Source: Arbacia lixula
Lineage: Eukaryota > Echinodermata > Echinoidea > Arbacioida > Arbaciidae
DNA: 64,000 bases
Direction: 5' to 3'
Assembly (NCBI GenBank): GCA_963669155.1
Contig: OZ022588.1
Coordinates: 8,582,733-8,646,732, forward strand
Shown here piece by piece: positions 1 to 13,000 of the stretch. How positions within the stretch are numbered: the stretch's first letter is position 1; every line of letters begins with the position of its first letter. The notes beneath the pieces were generated by a model, which saw only the letters and a program-made list of their open reading frames with translations, did not search any database and was not told where the DNA came from. Made by a program: the position numbers and the translations under genes.

Positions 1-697
1 GAGAAATGAGTCCTTGTTGCCATGATATAGACTACACATCAAATGATATTACTATTATGTGACAGCCAATAATGAGAATTTCCAAACAGAATCATTAGCT
101 ATGCACACATCAAAAGCAAGTTTAGAATGATAGGAACGAACTGGTGAAGAAATCAATTTGATACAACCAACAATTATGGGGTTACAACTCTTTAAAAATT
201 GACTAGACCTTAATTGCTTTGCCTTTGTTTAGTTTTTACCTCGGTGTTCTATCTGTAAATCCCCAGCTGCCAGATCCTTTTCCAGTTGGTAAATGTACAC
301 AGTTGCTGGATCATCAAATATCTTCATTTGTTTCTATCTTATACGACAATGTATAAAAATTGATGAATAAACAAAGTAAATATAATATATATCTTATTAC
401 ATCAGGAGTAGAACGAGAAGGAAACTAATAATACGAACCCAATTCCTCAGTTAATGATTTTTCAGTCTTTAATTATTATGTCACATATAGTACATATTAC
501 ACAGAATACAACCATGTTTAGATATGTTTTTCTAAATCATTGTTTATTGTTTATATGTGTCTATATCATCACTATATGTTGTTATGTTATTATGCTGGTG
601 GCAAGCAAATTTCCATGATTTTGGATTGAATAAAATATCTTGTATCTTGTATCTTGTATTTTGTATTATGTTATACCAAGCTAGATATCCAGGTATC

Positions 698-702
<5 letters not shown>

Positions 703-739
<37 letters not shown>
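703..739. repeat. (AG)n microsatellite
   Basis: An uninterrupted AG dinucleotide run of about 18 units. It yields low-complexity Arg-Glu or Ser-Leu reading frames that are not genes. Confidence 0.95.
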
Positions 740-745
<6 letters not shown>

Positions 746-1247
746 GGAGCAAGCAACTCACAAGCATGACATTTGCCCAAATCGGGCAAGCTATAAATAA
801 CATAAATTATGGACCACTCTGATGCAATCCAGGGAATGAAACTAACTAGCAATTCAGGATTGAAATGATGAGCAAATCTCAGTGGCATGCAAGAAAAAAT
901 CCTAGTTCAAATGGAGACTACTGAACAATGAAACTGGAAGATAATGAAAGAAAACGGGAAGAAATTGATAACAAAATATTAGTGTTGTAATTGTTAGTAG
1001 AAAACAAAACAAGAATAAAAAGATTAACCATATTATACAAAAAGAATAACAATATTATAACATTGCAATATAACCTGGAAGCTGAAATACATGTACCTTG
1101 AAAGATCAATTAAGCATTAGTATTTTAAAGTGTCAAAAATAATAATACATGTAAAATGTTAAAGTGTATAGACTCTAGTAAAAGACATGCACAAATGTCA
1201 AGGCTCAAGCCAGCACTTCATACATTTACTGCGACCAGCCCGCTCAC

Positions 1248-1274
1248 GACTGCTCCCGCTGCGCGGGAGCAGTC
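1248..1274. repeat. Short perfect GC-rich hairpin
   Basis: Arms of 12 bp (GACTGCTCCCGC and its exact complement) flank a TGC loop. The hairpin is much richer in GC than its surroundings. It may be an end of a decayed repeat; no function is evident. Confidence 0.7.
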
Positions 1275-2520
1275 CCGGGGCTATTCATACATGTAAGTCA
1301 AAATCTACGGATTTGGAAATTTGACATGAAAATTTCAAACCTGTGGCGCTCGTGAGCGCTACTGAAATCGGACATGGTTTTTTTTGCAGGGGAGAGAGGA
1401 GACTTGAACATTTCGAAATATTACTGATTTTTATATGTTTCCCGGAGTTACATACCATAAATTTCTTGTTTTTTAGGGGGAAATGTGCATTTTTTTCAAA
1501 AAAATAGAAAAAAGTACTTTTTATCACTAAAAATTTACCGAAACTATGGATGAGTTTGGTACCATTGGAAAGCTCACGATTTCTTCTTTTCGGCAATGTC
1601 TTTAGATTGTCAATAGATGGCAGCATTTCAAAATAAGAGAGTGCAGAACACAAGTCTGCAAACTACAGCAGACGCCGGTTTTATACCCAAAATGGCCGTA
1701 CACTGAGCGAGTCAAGCTTCAGAGTGGCTGCGAGATTTTCAAGAATACCTCCGTTTCGGGCGGCGAAGTGAGATTAAATCTAGTAGATTTGTCATTTTGA
1801 CATATTTTTCTAAATTATTACGCTGTTACTTTTGTAAGAATTTCAACCAATAACTCAAAATTCTTGTTCTAATAATGACTAGGAAAGCACGTTGGCAACA
1901 TAGGAAATGTGTTAAGTAGCGATCGGTGCCCATAGCTACTGAGTGAGAATACAGCCAGATGCCCGCGGTACACACCGCGTACGTCGCCACGGCCCCTGCT
2001 GTACCGCCACAGTGCACAGGGGCCCTACCGTAGTCTATATGGAGCCAGAGATCTACAGTATGTACAGATCGGCGTAGCTCAGTTTGAGGGAAACATCCTT
2101 CAGTTAATCAAAAAAATGTACTTATTGTGCTATGATCATCCTTTTTGAAATTTATTAGATGTTTATTGTTTGTTTTGTAGGGAACTAGTACTAAATTAGC
2201 ACCAGTTTCTTGTTATGAACTTTTTCAACAAATTGTTGAACAATTTGTTTTTGGCAATGTTAGCAATCTTTTAACACTGTTAGCAATCTGTTTGATTTAA
2301 TGTTTAAAAGTTAAAACAGGTAATATTTAAAAAATCGGAAAGAGTTCCTTATGCACCCCCCCATATTTTTTTTTTTGGAATAGCCTACTGTCTAAAAGAG
2401 GGCGATTCTTTTGATGGGGGATGAATAAAAAATGGGGCGAGGTATTTTTGGGGGGTTAAAAGTGTAAAATTATTTTTTTTTTATTAAAAAAAATAATTAA
2501 AATTTTATTATTTAGGAGTT

Positions 2521-2590
2521 ATCTCTCTCTCTCTCTCTCTCTCTCTCACTTTCACTCTCTCTCCCTCTCTCCACCTCTCTCTCCCTCCAC
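2521..2590. repeat. CT-rich simple repeat
   Basis: A (TC)n tract of about 13 units passing into interrupted CT-rich sequence. Confidence 0.85.
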
Positions 2591-2669
2591 ATTTCACACG
2601 ATATTCCATTTATACTCAATTAAGAATTATTACATGGATATTTCCTTATCTTGCAAAATTCGGTTGTGA

Positions 2670-2745
2670 GAGAGCCTTGATCCTCGATCGTCGAGGTTAT
2701 CAGTCCATTAGCTTCTCCACTATACCACGTAGATCGAAAGGTGTA
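2670..2745 (-). repeat. Decayed tRNA-like sequence (possible SINE head)
   Basis: On the minus strand the sequence has an A-box-like segment (TGGTATAGTGG) and, about 40 bases on, a degenerate B-box-like segment. It does not fold convincingly into a complete cloverleaf, so I treat it as a tRNA pseudogene or SINE remnant rather than a tRNA gene. Confidence 0.3.
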
Positions 2746-2872
2746 CCGTGTTGTAAGCTATTAGGCATTTATTGTATGTATTAATTCTTTAGTGTTGTAG
2801 AGGGCGTTATCATGATCACTCAGACGGTCGGCCTCGGTAAGTAAAATGCTTTGGCACATTATGAATTCGAAC

Positions 2873-2913
2873 TCTAAACCTAACCCTGACCCTAACCCTA
2901 ACCCTAACCCTAG
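2873..2913. repeat. Interstitial telomeric repeat (CCCTAA)n, cluster 1
   Basis: About six imperfect CCCTAA units (variants CCCTGA and ACCTAA at the edge). Sequence continues normally on both sides, so this is an internal tract, not a chromosome end. Confidence 0.85.
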
Positions 2914-3048
2914 ACGATTCCTTAGCCGTTGAATTCGTCCAAAAGTGTGATTTCTAGGTCTGCATTAGCACCCGTCATTAGCTAGGCCCTCGCCCCGAGC
3001 CGAGCCGGCCTAGCCCCGGGAGTCTATGCGGCTAGCTACCCGTGATGT

Positions 3049-3089
3049 TTAACCCTAAACCTAACCCTAAAACTAACCCTAAACCTAAT
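3049..3089. repeat. Interstitial telomeric repeat, cluster 2
   Basis: A second, more degenerate cluster (AACCCTAAAC-type units) about 140 bp after the first, in the same orientation. Confidence 0.8.
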
Positions 3090-3631
3090 TTTTGTCACTT
3101 CCCCCTCCTGATTATGCTATATTATGATGATATATATCAAATTATGTAGATCTATTTATTTTTTTTTAATTTTTATGGGGGGGGGGGGTGCATATGGAAC
3201 TCTTGCCAAAAAATCTACATGCATAAAGCCATAGACTATAAATTCTTATGCCCCGGTTTTGAACGATCGCAATGGTTTTTAGAACTCATTATGAAGTCGT
3301 GGGTCAGTCGGATGGGTTCAATTCCCATGGCATTGGAAGGCATCTAATTTATAGCAATTTATAGAGTTCTGTTTTCACACAATCCTACAGAATTTTCTTG
3401 ATCACACACACAGGTAATTAAGGAACATGTACATGTGGGTTATTTCATTTCAGGAGTAAACTACAGAGTATTTCCTCCTTGGTGTGTGTGATATTCTCAC
3501 ATTGTGGGAAGTCTTTAATAAATACTAAACGCACAGATAAAGAATGCATTAAATGTTCATTGTTTGTAATTCTGATATAACAATTAAGACATTATTCTGA
3601 TTTTTCTTATTTGCTGTTTCATATTCCCCAG

Positions 3632-4031
3632 ACTTTCACCATGAATATGGGCGGTCATTCCGACGCCTATCAGTCGCAGATGTATGCCATGCAGCAGATG
3701 GGTATGGGGCCGCAGGGGCCTGGGCCTAGAGGCCCACCGGGCCCAGGGCCAGTGGGCCATCCCGGGCCAGGGGGACCAATGGGGCCAGGGGGAGGCCCAC
3801 CCAGGGCCCAGGGCCCTTACCTGAACCACCAAGGGGTGCCCATGCAGCAGCCACCCATGGGCTTCTCCGGCCCCCACCCCCAACCCCACCCCCACCCCCA
3901 GGCTCAGCTTAACACAGCCGTGCAGCCCCCATGGGGCCAGCCTGACATGGGGCGCCAGGCACAGCCGCCATGGATGGGCGCTCCAAACCAAGACTTCCAG
4001 CAGCGCCAGCAGCAGGGACACCGTCCAGATC
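3632..4031 (+). CDS. Exon 1 (coding from 3641) of the matrin-finger gene
   Basis: A TTCCCCAG acceptor precedes 3632 and a GTAAGC donor follows 4031, so the exon has nine bases of 5' UTR and 391 coding bases (phase 1 out). It encodes a Met/Gln-rich start and then a Pro-Gly-rich collagen-like stretch, likely disordered. GC content is far above that of flanking introns. The acceptor implies a non-coding first exon further upstream. Confidence 0.8.
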
Positions 4032-7000
4032 GTAAGCTCAAAACTCTTCTCTCCTGAATCCTCTTTCTCTACCAATCTAACGGCCACACAGACGACACTG
4101 TCTGATTATTTGCAAAGAAATGTTAGGCATACACCCAGTAATAAGGATAACGTGCTCCATCCTGTAAATGAACGAAAAACAAGTCAGACAAAAATCTTGG
4201 AACCAAAAATATGGAACCTAAAATTTCTTTGCAAATTGAAATTACCCCAGAAAGCCCTTTCACTAAAAATCTAACTGTCTGATTAGTCGAACGACACTCC
4301 AACTAGCTCAATCGCATGATGCATTCATGAGATTGAACAAGTAGATGGCGTCACATTTCTAGAGACAGAAATATGAAAAGATATGTTATTCTACAGGGGT
4401 GATATTAGTGGTTTTGAGGGTTATCAAGGAAGTTATGTAGGGGAAAAAACACAGCCATTTAAACCACTCAAAGGATAACTAGCCTGTGAATCTCTCGTTA
4501 TTGCTAAAAAAAAGGAAAGACATGATCTTTTTTTTCAAAGTATATACTTAAAATTTGATATGACATAATTGTAAAATACAAATGTACGGATATATCTGAT
4601 AAATGGTGATTATGAGTACATGTAATAATGAATGTTGATTTCAATATCATTATGCATTACATGTACATACACAAGCTACAGTACAGTACATGTCTCAAAT
4701 TGTCAACATGGTACATCTGCATGTGTATGTATTGTGATTCTCTCTATTCATTATTCTTCTTTCCGTTTTTTCACAGCAGCAAATGTCACCCCAGGTTGGA
4801 AAGTGGGACTTCAGTTTGCTGCCAATCAAGATAACAAGGTGAGATACTCATAACAGAAACGGCCAACCTTCATTCATATACATGTACACAGGGCTCTCGA
4901 ATGACTGATGTTGTATATTGTTCAAAGACATGTGTATGTATATGGTATTTCTAGTAATACCACCACATGAACTCAACTCATGACGAGATCCCTGATTATG
5001 TTCCCACAGAAACCTTCTACATATATTCGTAATCTTGTGCTAAAAGCTGTCAGTATCTTCTACAAATTTATGTTTTTTTTTCATTCATTTACAGGATGGA
5101 GTACGCTATCGTTACTCCTGGGTGACGTGTGGGTGTATGCCTAAAATTTCTTTTAAAATTTTTGGCTATGAATGGCTATGAGATTGAGGTTGAACACCGT
5201 TTGTATTTTATGGAAATAATATTATGAACTTAATAGATCATGACCCATGTTGAGATAACGATCAAAGATATAGAATTGAGACCTCCAGGTTTTAGTTGAT
5301 ATCATCCTTATATGCATTATGAAATGTGGTGTGTTATGATGAATGTGTGATTTTGCTTTCAAGGTTTCTGATGATAAATGCCAGATTTGGGATGCGTCTG
5401 AGTCTTTTGTCTCTAGTAGAAATGGCTGTACACTATAGGATGAACAAAGACACCCCGCTTTTTTGTGATTTTTTTATTTTATTTTGTTCATTCATCTAAG
5501 GGTATGAAGCAAAAACAAAGTTCAGTGTGTTTGTTGTGTGATATTAGGCTTGAAAATTGTTCCCACAAATACATGTACATACTGTACAATATTTCTAATG
5601 ATGATAATAATAATTCCATTTATGAGGTGCTTTATATGGACGTTTCTAAGCGCGTTGGTTTCTGTTTAAATAAAAACACTTTACTGTATATTGGGATTAT
5701 ATCTACACACTCTGATATTGAGATACACAAGTGATACAATGCTTACGTAACTGTGTACATCTCCAGAAAAATTATAGCTGTTAAAAAGGTGGGTTTAAAG
5801 GAGGATATTAAATGATTTGATGGATGTGGCGTTCTGAATATAGGGTGGAAGTTTGTTCCAAAGGGAGGGGGAAATGGAGGAGAATGCTCTGTCACCATAA
5901 CAGGAGTTTGCGCGTGGGCCATGAAGTAATTGCAGAGAGGAAGATGAATGGAGAGGTCTGGCAGAAAAGGAGGAGCAAAGGACTAGTTCTTGAAGATATT
6001 TGGGGCAAGATTATGATTATGATTATTATTCTACTGTCTGGCGTTAAAAGATGGTGGTGGACCAGTACATGGACATGGTCGGCAAAAGTGACAAAAACCT
6101 TAAGTGCAGTGTTAGAATTGACAGTCATGTAGTCATGCACAAGTATGCTGTATTGTAAATCGTGCATTCTGGTGCAAACACAATGCATTAAGACAATGAA
6201 GAAATTCACTGTACGTAAGTAGGGAATTGATGCAGATTCTCATGTGCAGTTTGTACTACAAAACAGTACATTTTAAAGTGGCTGTCACGAGTCACGACTG
6301 TGTATTGGGAAGGCTCTAATCTAAATAATTTCAACAATCAAATCTTGTCCACATGTAAACACAACACATCTGTCTGATTTTCATCAAACTTGGTCACTGA
6401 GTATAGGACGGAACACTTTTAAATGTATCAATTACATGTATGGGTCAAATAAATGGGTAAAATCTTGTGTATTAACACGATTATTACAGTATGGAGAAAT
6501 ACTTACTAAATTTCACCAAACTTTGTACAATGATTACTATCACAGGGCAATTAATATTTTGGGCTTTGGTCAACCCAAAAAAGTAAAGGTCAACGTCAAA
6601 TGCAAATATGTCACTATGGAGAAACTCTTGAGAAATTCACAAAAATAAATAAATGGCCGATACTTCAATAGGTTTGACCTATTAAATACTCTGCATGTAC
6701 ATATGTGGATGAGAGCAAACCCACAGTTGTAATGGGAATGTAGAAATCGGCAGGGGTGCAGTGTTGGAATTCTAGTATTGTATCTAATTACGGTGAAGGG
6801 GCACGCAATGCCCACTCGGCAGGTCCCGTGGGCTGGCATGACTGGAATGTGTCGAAGCTTAACTACCACACTATGCTCACAGTCTGAGATTGCGGGGGAG
6901 GTCAGGAACAAGTTTTTGAGTGCAGTTCATGCTGAAGAATCAAGTTTCGGGAGTTTGTTATCTGTCCAAATGAATCCATTTATTACAATTGATTGATATG

Positions 7001-10000
7001 AACATGAGGTTATTTACATTGTGCAAATGTTTTAGGGTGTAATGTACTTCAGAGATGAGATTTTATCAGTGATTTTAAAGTTAGTACTAGTGGCTCCCTT
7101 TTGCATTCAAAACCAGATTTAGTAATGTTGCATGCACCACAAGAACATGACAAACGTCCAGTGAATGTAATGATAATAATTAGCAATTATGGCGTATAAC
7201 ACATCGTGATGAAACATGCCCCCATGTGCAGTATCAAGAAAAATAGATATGTTGGTCTCCAACATTAATGCATAAGTGCGTCTTTAAATTTATCAATTGA
7301 ATCTCGATGTTTTTTAAGTGTTTCTGGAGATTGTTCCATAAGGTTGAGGCAGTGTACATGTAAGTGAAGCTACTGTACATTCACCATATGACCTGATCCG
7401 AACTGATGGAATGACAAAGATTGTTTTCTTTATTAGAATGAAGATTTGTTATTGGTGCGTCCAGTATCATATAAAAGTAAACAGTGAGGTGTAATTCAAA
7501 TAATGTGTGAAAAAATATTTGTAGTTTGTAGTTTTTGGTGTGGGGGGAGGGAAAAGGGGGGGGGGGAGGGGGTTGGGGATTGCGGTCGACCCCCCATTAG
7601 AGGATATGCATCTGTTCACGCTCTGCTCACCAGATACTGATAGGCAGTATGATTGCTGAGTTGCCTGTGGCGTAAGTAGGTCATTAAATCAGGGCATCAG
7701 ATACCCAGAATCAAGATACAAGATGAAGTTGACATGCCCGCGTTGCTATTTCTTCTCCCAATAAACGTTGGCATGAACGGACTTGTACACAGTGAAGGGT
7801 CATTTACTACTTGAATGCTGCCATCCCATAAATCATGTATGTAAGTAGTATAACACAGATTTACAGGAATGTATGTACTTGTGAAGATAATATGGGTTAA
7901 TGTATTCTTGGTCACACTGTCTCAACCTATCATTGGCATGAACAGACTTACAGGGGTCATTAACTTACATGTATTGAATGCTGCTATAGAAATTTATGAC
8001 CACGGTAGGACTCCTTATTCACGCCGCGAATAGACTATTTTTGTTAGTTTAATACATGCAAATTGTATTTACATTCAAACGATACATTACTACGGTAATG
8101 GTAACCCCAAAGCTTGTCTGAGGTTTGTCCGAATAACAACAACTTATAGATTTAGTGTGAATTGAACAACCCGTTAATACGGGGCAAGGGAGAAAGTTGT
8201 CAATCAATACAATATAAAACGGCTATAAATTTGTTGGTAACATCATCTCTGTTGAAGTACCATGCTACAAAGTGTGATTCTTTCTAATTTAAATGCTAGT
8301 GACTTGTTAATGAAGACGACCCTATAATGACAGTTATTCTGATGGGTACGGTGTAATGGTAATTCCCCCTGGTGCATTGCCGTGCAGTATCCCAGCATGC
8401 ATTGCCTGCCCCATGCAGCTGTGCTACGTTAACTCAGTACCGGCCCGGCAGAGAGTAAGTGACAGCCAGCATATAATGAGGGGTACGGCCGGCCGGCGCA
8501 CAGTGATCACTCTTTCATTCAAGCCTGTGTGTCGCTCTTGAGGTAGCATATTCACAGCATGCTGGAAGGGGAAAGACTTTATTGCCACAGGAGCGCATAG
8601 GATTGGTTGATTTGACGTGGATTCTGTAATGTGGTGCTGAGGTGGATCCCTCTAAAGCTCTGGGAAACATTTGGAAAAGTAGATATTTTGGTGGGAGAAG
8701 GAGATTAACGAGTGTCTCATCTGGAATAGTTCAAATTGTGTAAGGCTCTCTAATTTGTCTCTTTCTTTTATTCTCTCTTCCTCTCTTTTTCCTGTCTGTT
8801 TCTCTCTCCCTCTTCCTTACATATACACCTGTAATTGTTCACACTCTCTCTTTTGAAGTCATTTTCTTTTTTCCCCTTGTTTTTTTTTTCTTTTTGGGGG
8901 AGGGAAAGGTTTCCTTTTTCCTTTTCTCTCACTCTCTCTGTCAACACGTTTGTGTTCTTTCCGTCTATTCATTTATTTATCTCTTCCACTCTCTCCTGTC
9001 TTGATTTGTGTGTATAGGCCAACATGTTCATAGTCCTTCACACAAAGTTTATATTTTTTAAGGTGACATTTGGAGTCAATCTTAAGCATCTTGTCCTTGA
9101 AGAGGATTTACAATTTGTGCCTGTTCAGTTTATTTTTATCAATATGAAAGTTGGCAATTGACCTCACTATTTAATTATATGATAAAAATAACCAATCTAA
9201 ATAAAATCATGTGGTATTTATCTTATGAGAAGTTGTAGACAGCAAATCATTTGCTTTGGAAATCTTCTTTAAACATCTTGGTCTATTTTCCAATCATTCC
9301 ACCACCATTCTGATGGGTTGTCATCATCAGCTTGAAACCTATAGTGCTAATGTTGCACTGAACTATACAAAATGCAAAACAAACTGCTTATAAACTTCTC
9401 TGATTTTACTGAACTTTTAAAGCTGATCTGCTAACATGTATTTTCTGCAATTTGCATTACATGTAGTTACAACACATTGCTATTGAGGTTTACTTTTAAA
9501 TCCCTTTAAAAAAGGTCCCTTTAGAGTAGGTGTAATTCAATACCAGTCTACATGCATGTTTGACTTCGCAAAGCCTCTTGATGGTTGTTTCATCTGGTCA
9601 GAGCAGCAGCATTCATTCAGTTGCTTAAACTGCTAGGCAACCCCACTGTGGAACAAGGAACTTAAAGGGATAGTTCAGCTTGAAGATGAGTTGGTTTCAA
9701 TTACATCAGAAACACGAAAGAAACATATGAATGAAGGTTTGACAAAAATCCGTCGAAGGATATGAAAGTTATGATCAATTTTGTGACGTCATATGCAAGG
9801 TGCTCTCCCATATGTTGTGTACAGTATAAATCCATAAATTGCTCTGTTTTTGACAGAGAATTTGTTTTTTTCATACAGGTATGTGTGTAAAAGCATATTT
9901 TTAACGATGCATCAAATGCACAGATGCATGTAGGATGCACATCGTTTTGAGAAAATGCACACAAAATCAAAATTTTAAAAGACCATAACTCTCTTACCCT

Positions 10001-13000
10001 TCAACAGATTTTCATCAAACCTTCACTAATATTTTTCTTTAATGATCTGCTTTTATTGAAAACAACTCAATTTCAAGGTGAACTATCCCTTTCAAGATGG
10101 GTAGCCCATTTGCAAAAATCATGAAGCTCTTCAGGAATCAACAGTATACCCTAACAATTACAAAAGGAAAATCTGTGTATGTGTATGAATTCTCACAGTG
10201 ATAGTTTCATGAACCTTACCAGGGTTTCTTTCCCTTTAACGTTCATCTTATTTTGCTCCAATGAAACTTATCAAGAGAAAATATAGACTGTTGATATTCG
10301 CACGCCCGCTGTGGTATCCCCAGGGCTTGACAAGGAGAGATTTGTAGCTTGGAGGCACCACCATTGCAGTGTAAGCAAAGCAATGCGATATTGCACGAGC
10401 TGTCGCACAAATATGCTATCATATCATGCTAATGTTTTCAAATACATGTAACTTAACCATTTGGGATCAAGTAACACAAATACATGGAGTTTGGGGTTGT
10501 ACAATTTTATATCAACCATTAAAAAATGAAATATGCATCACACGAAAGAGTATGAATATCTGCAAGAAATGAATCATCTTTTTGTATTTAGGGATATGTA
10601 TTACCTATGTAATGATTTATCAAAGAGTCATGTAATGACTAGATCCTCAAATTGGCAATGAACTGACTGACATGGTTGAAATCACAGTTTTGCTCTTTAA
10701 GTGGTACACTTATTGCTCTAAACTGGACATTCATTTATAATGGACGATGTACATTTTGTTTTAGAACAAAAATCTCATAAAAAATGAAGTGTTGTTAATT
10801 TAATAGCTAAAAATTGATCAGACATGCCCCCAAAAAGACTCATCCCAAAAGAGTTATTAAAACTACATGTAATGATGTACAGTAGATGATAGTATGTATC
10901 CATGATGGAAATTACTTGAGTCTGGCGACCAAGACTATACCCGTGGGCTGTGACAGAGAGGGATTGTAATTGGTGTCAGTCAACCATCGGCTGACCGGCG
11001 ATGACATTTTATAGCTGCCGCATTGATTTGCCTGAGGAATGATGAGCTCACAAACAGCTAGCACACAGACGGCCAAAGGCCTCATTATCCCGCGGAAACC
11101 TCATGTACATGTAGGCTCGGCTTACAAAAAGTATTTGCATTGGCTTTTACAGGATTGCTTTTGTTATAAGTGTTTACATTATTTTTGATTTGTTGATGGG
11201 TCACATGATAATTGACAGTGGGCACAGTAAAAAGAAGTATAAACATCAACATGGATGCAGTCTTAAGAAGCAAAGAACACTTCAGTACAAGTGACAGTGT
11301 CATGAGGGTAATTTTGGATGTTAATGATTTGTTTTGATGATTCTGATCTGATCTTGCAGCGTAAAAGAGGTACATAAAACTCACTTCTGAAATCCAAGCA
11401 TTCATAAGAAGCAAAGATGAATTCAGTACAAGTGTAGTGAGAATGTCATGACAGTAAGTTTGGATGCCAATGATTTTTTTTTTCTCGATCCTGATCTGAT
11501 CTTGCAATGGTAGCGTGTCAGTGATGTTTTCATTCAATTAAGAAAGCGAAAAAAAATTATTGTCTGGAAAGTAAGATGTTTGTGGCCAGCAAGCTGCTGT
11601 TGTTGAAAAGTCAGTAACTTTTAGAGGGGGGGGGGGGGGGGGAGAAAGCAAATTCCAGATGAACTCAAAGGGTCCCTCAATGAATGAAGGTTTGGGCAAG
11701 TCGATAGCTTAGAGGCTGGAGACTGCTCTGCCTACATGTATATGGTCACATCATTCTGTCCACTCTACAGTGCATGTGTTCAATGGGAGCAAGCCCGCAT
11801 CGCGCACCGACAGGGACAATACGGCCATAAGTGTAGACTATGGTCAGTGCGTTTCAAATGTAAACAAGAATAGTTTTTCACTTTTCCGGAAAATGTTTGT
11901 GAAGCTATGACTACGAATTTCATACATGTTGTTGTTAGGGTATACTGCAGATTCCTGCTGAGTTTCATGACTTTTTGCTAATGGAATACTCCGTCTTTAA
12001 TATGATTACAAAGAAAATTTGAAGGATGTGGACACAAATCTGTATTCACAGCTTTAATCTTTTGATTTTTGTTAATTTTTATTTCAACTATGAAACACAC
12101 AGATATTTCTTTGGTTGCCTTTGCTGTTTGGGGGACCACCCAGTTCTTGTACAGAAGAAGATGAGGGAGGATTTTTTTTTTTATAGGGGCTTCTTTTCAA
12201 GTGTGATGCCATGAAGAGTTCACACTGTTATATTTTACCGTAGGTGAGATAAGAAGTAGTCTCCATGGTGACTCATTTATCACTTACACGTATGGGTGCT
12301 ATGTAACATATTTCAGGGGTACCGTTTCATGTAAATCACCCTCAATCACTGTTTTTTTTGTCACTGATAGTGCAAAATTTATCAAACTGTAACAATTGGA
12401 GTCTACTGTGACTGACTTCTGCAGAAGAAGATGATTCTGAACCTTGTGATAGTGCATGACATATCATCGCCCATGTCTTCTATGCTGCATTTATGTTTTT
12501 TTTTCATATTTGTAACTATAGTGATAATACACAAGCATACATTTTTATGTACTTCTGTAGCCATCTAATAGTTGGCATTCATGAGAGTACGAACTTTGCA
12601 CTTGGCCACAATGCAGAGAACAAGCTAGGATGAGCCCCCCAAAAGATGTGTACACTACAATGTGCATGTATCTTTAAACAGTCATGACTGGAAAGCCACA
12701 TTGCATGGTGTCCTTCCAGAGTAGTGTGGCACTGTCACTCATTTTTTTTTTAGCGAGTCTTCAGATACAGTGAATTTATCATTATTTTATGTCCACTCAC
12801 TTATTTCATCTTTCAGGTATCAAGAATATTGTACTAATATATTGCAGTACTAACAGTCTTCCCACATTTTGTTTTCAAAATTTACTTGTAGAAGTGTTTT
12901 TTTCCCCAAATTTATTTCAGAAGTGTTTTTTGACAAATTTACAAATCTGTGTGTGCTTTTATTATTATAATGCTTCATTTCTTTTACTACTCATTAATGT

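Larger units (their letters stand above)
1..3631. other. Upstream non-coding region of the matrin-finger gene
   Basis: No convincing coding exon is visible here; reading frames are short and low-complexity. The stretch holds a GA microsatellite (703-739), a 12-bp-stem hairpin (1248-1274), a CT-rich tract (about 2521-2590), two telomere-type repeat clusters and a decayed tRNA-like sequence. A 5' non-coding exon of the gene starting at 3641 probably lies somewhere upstream, because 3632 follows a good splice acceptor, but I cannot place it. Confidence 0.6.

Noticed and set aside
1285..1653. 122-codon minus-strand frame
   Set aside because: AT-rich, no recognised domain, and it overlaps what looks like decayed repeat sequence; not supported as a gene.
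2873..3089. A chromosome end
   Set aside because: Telomere-type repeats are short, degenerate and flanked by ordinary sequence and genes on both sides.
5095..5180. Possible extra exon after a TTTACAG acceptor (DGVRYRYSW frame)
   Set aside because: The same sequence, acceptor included, occurs in the MITE copy at 41941-42138, so it is a repeat; inserting it would also break a clean phase-0 join between exons 2 and 3.
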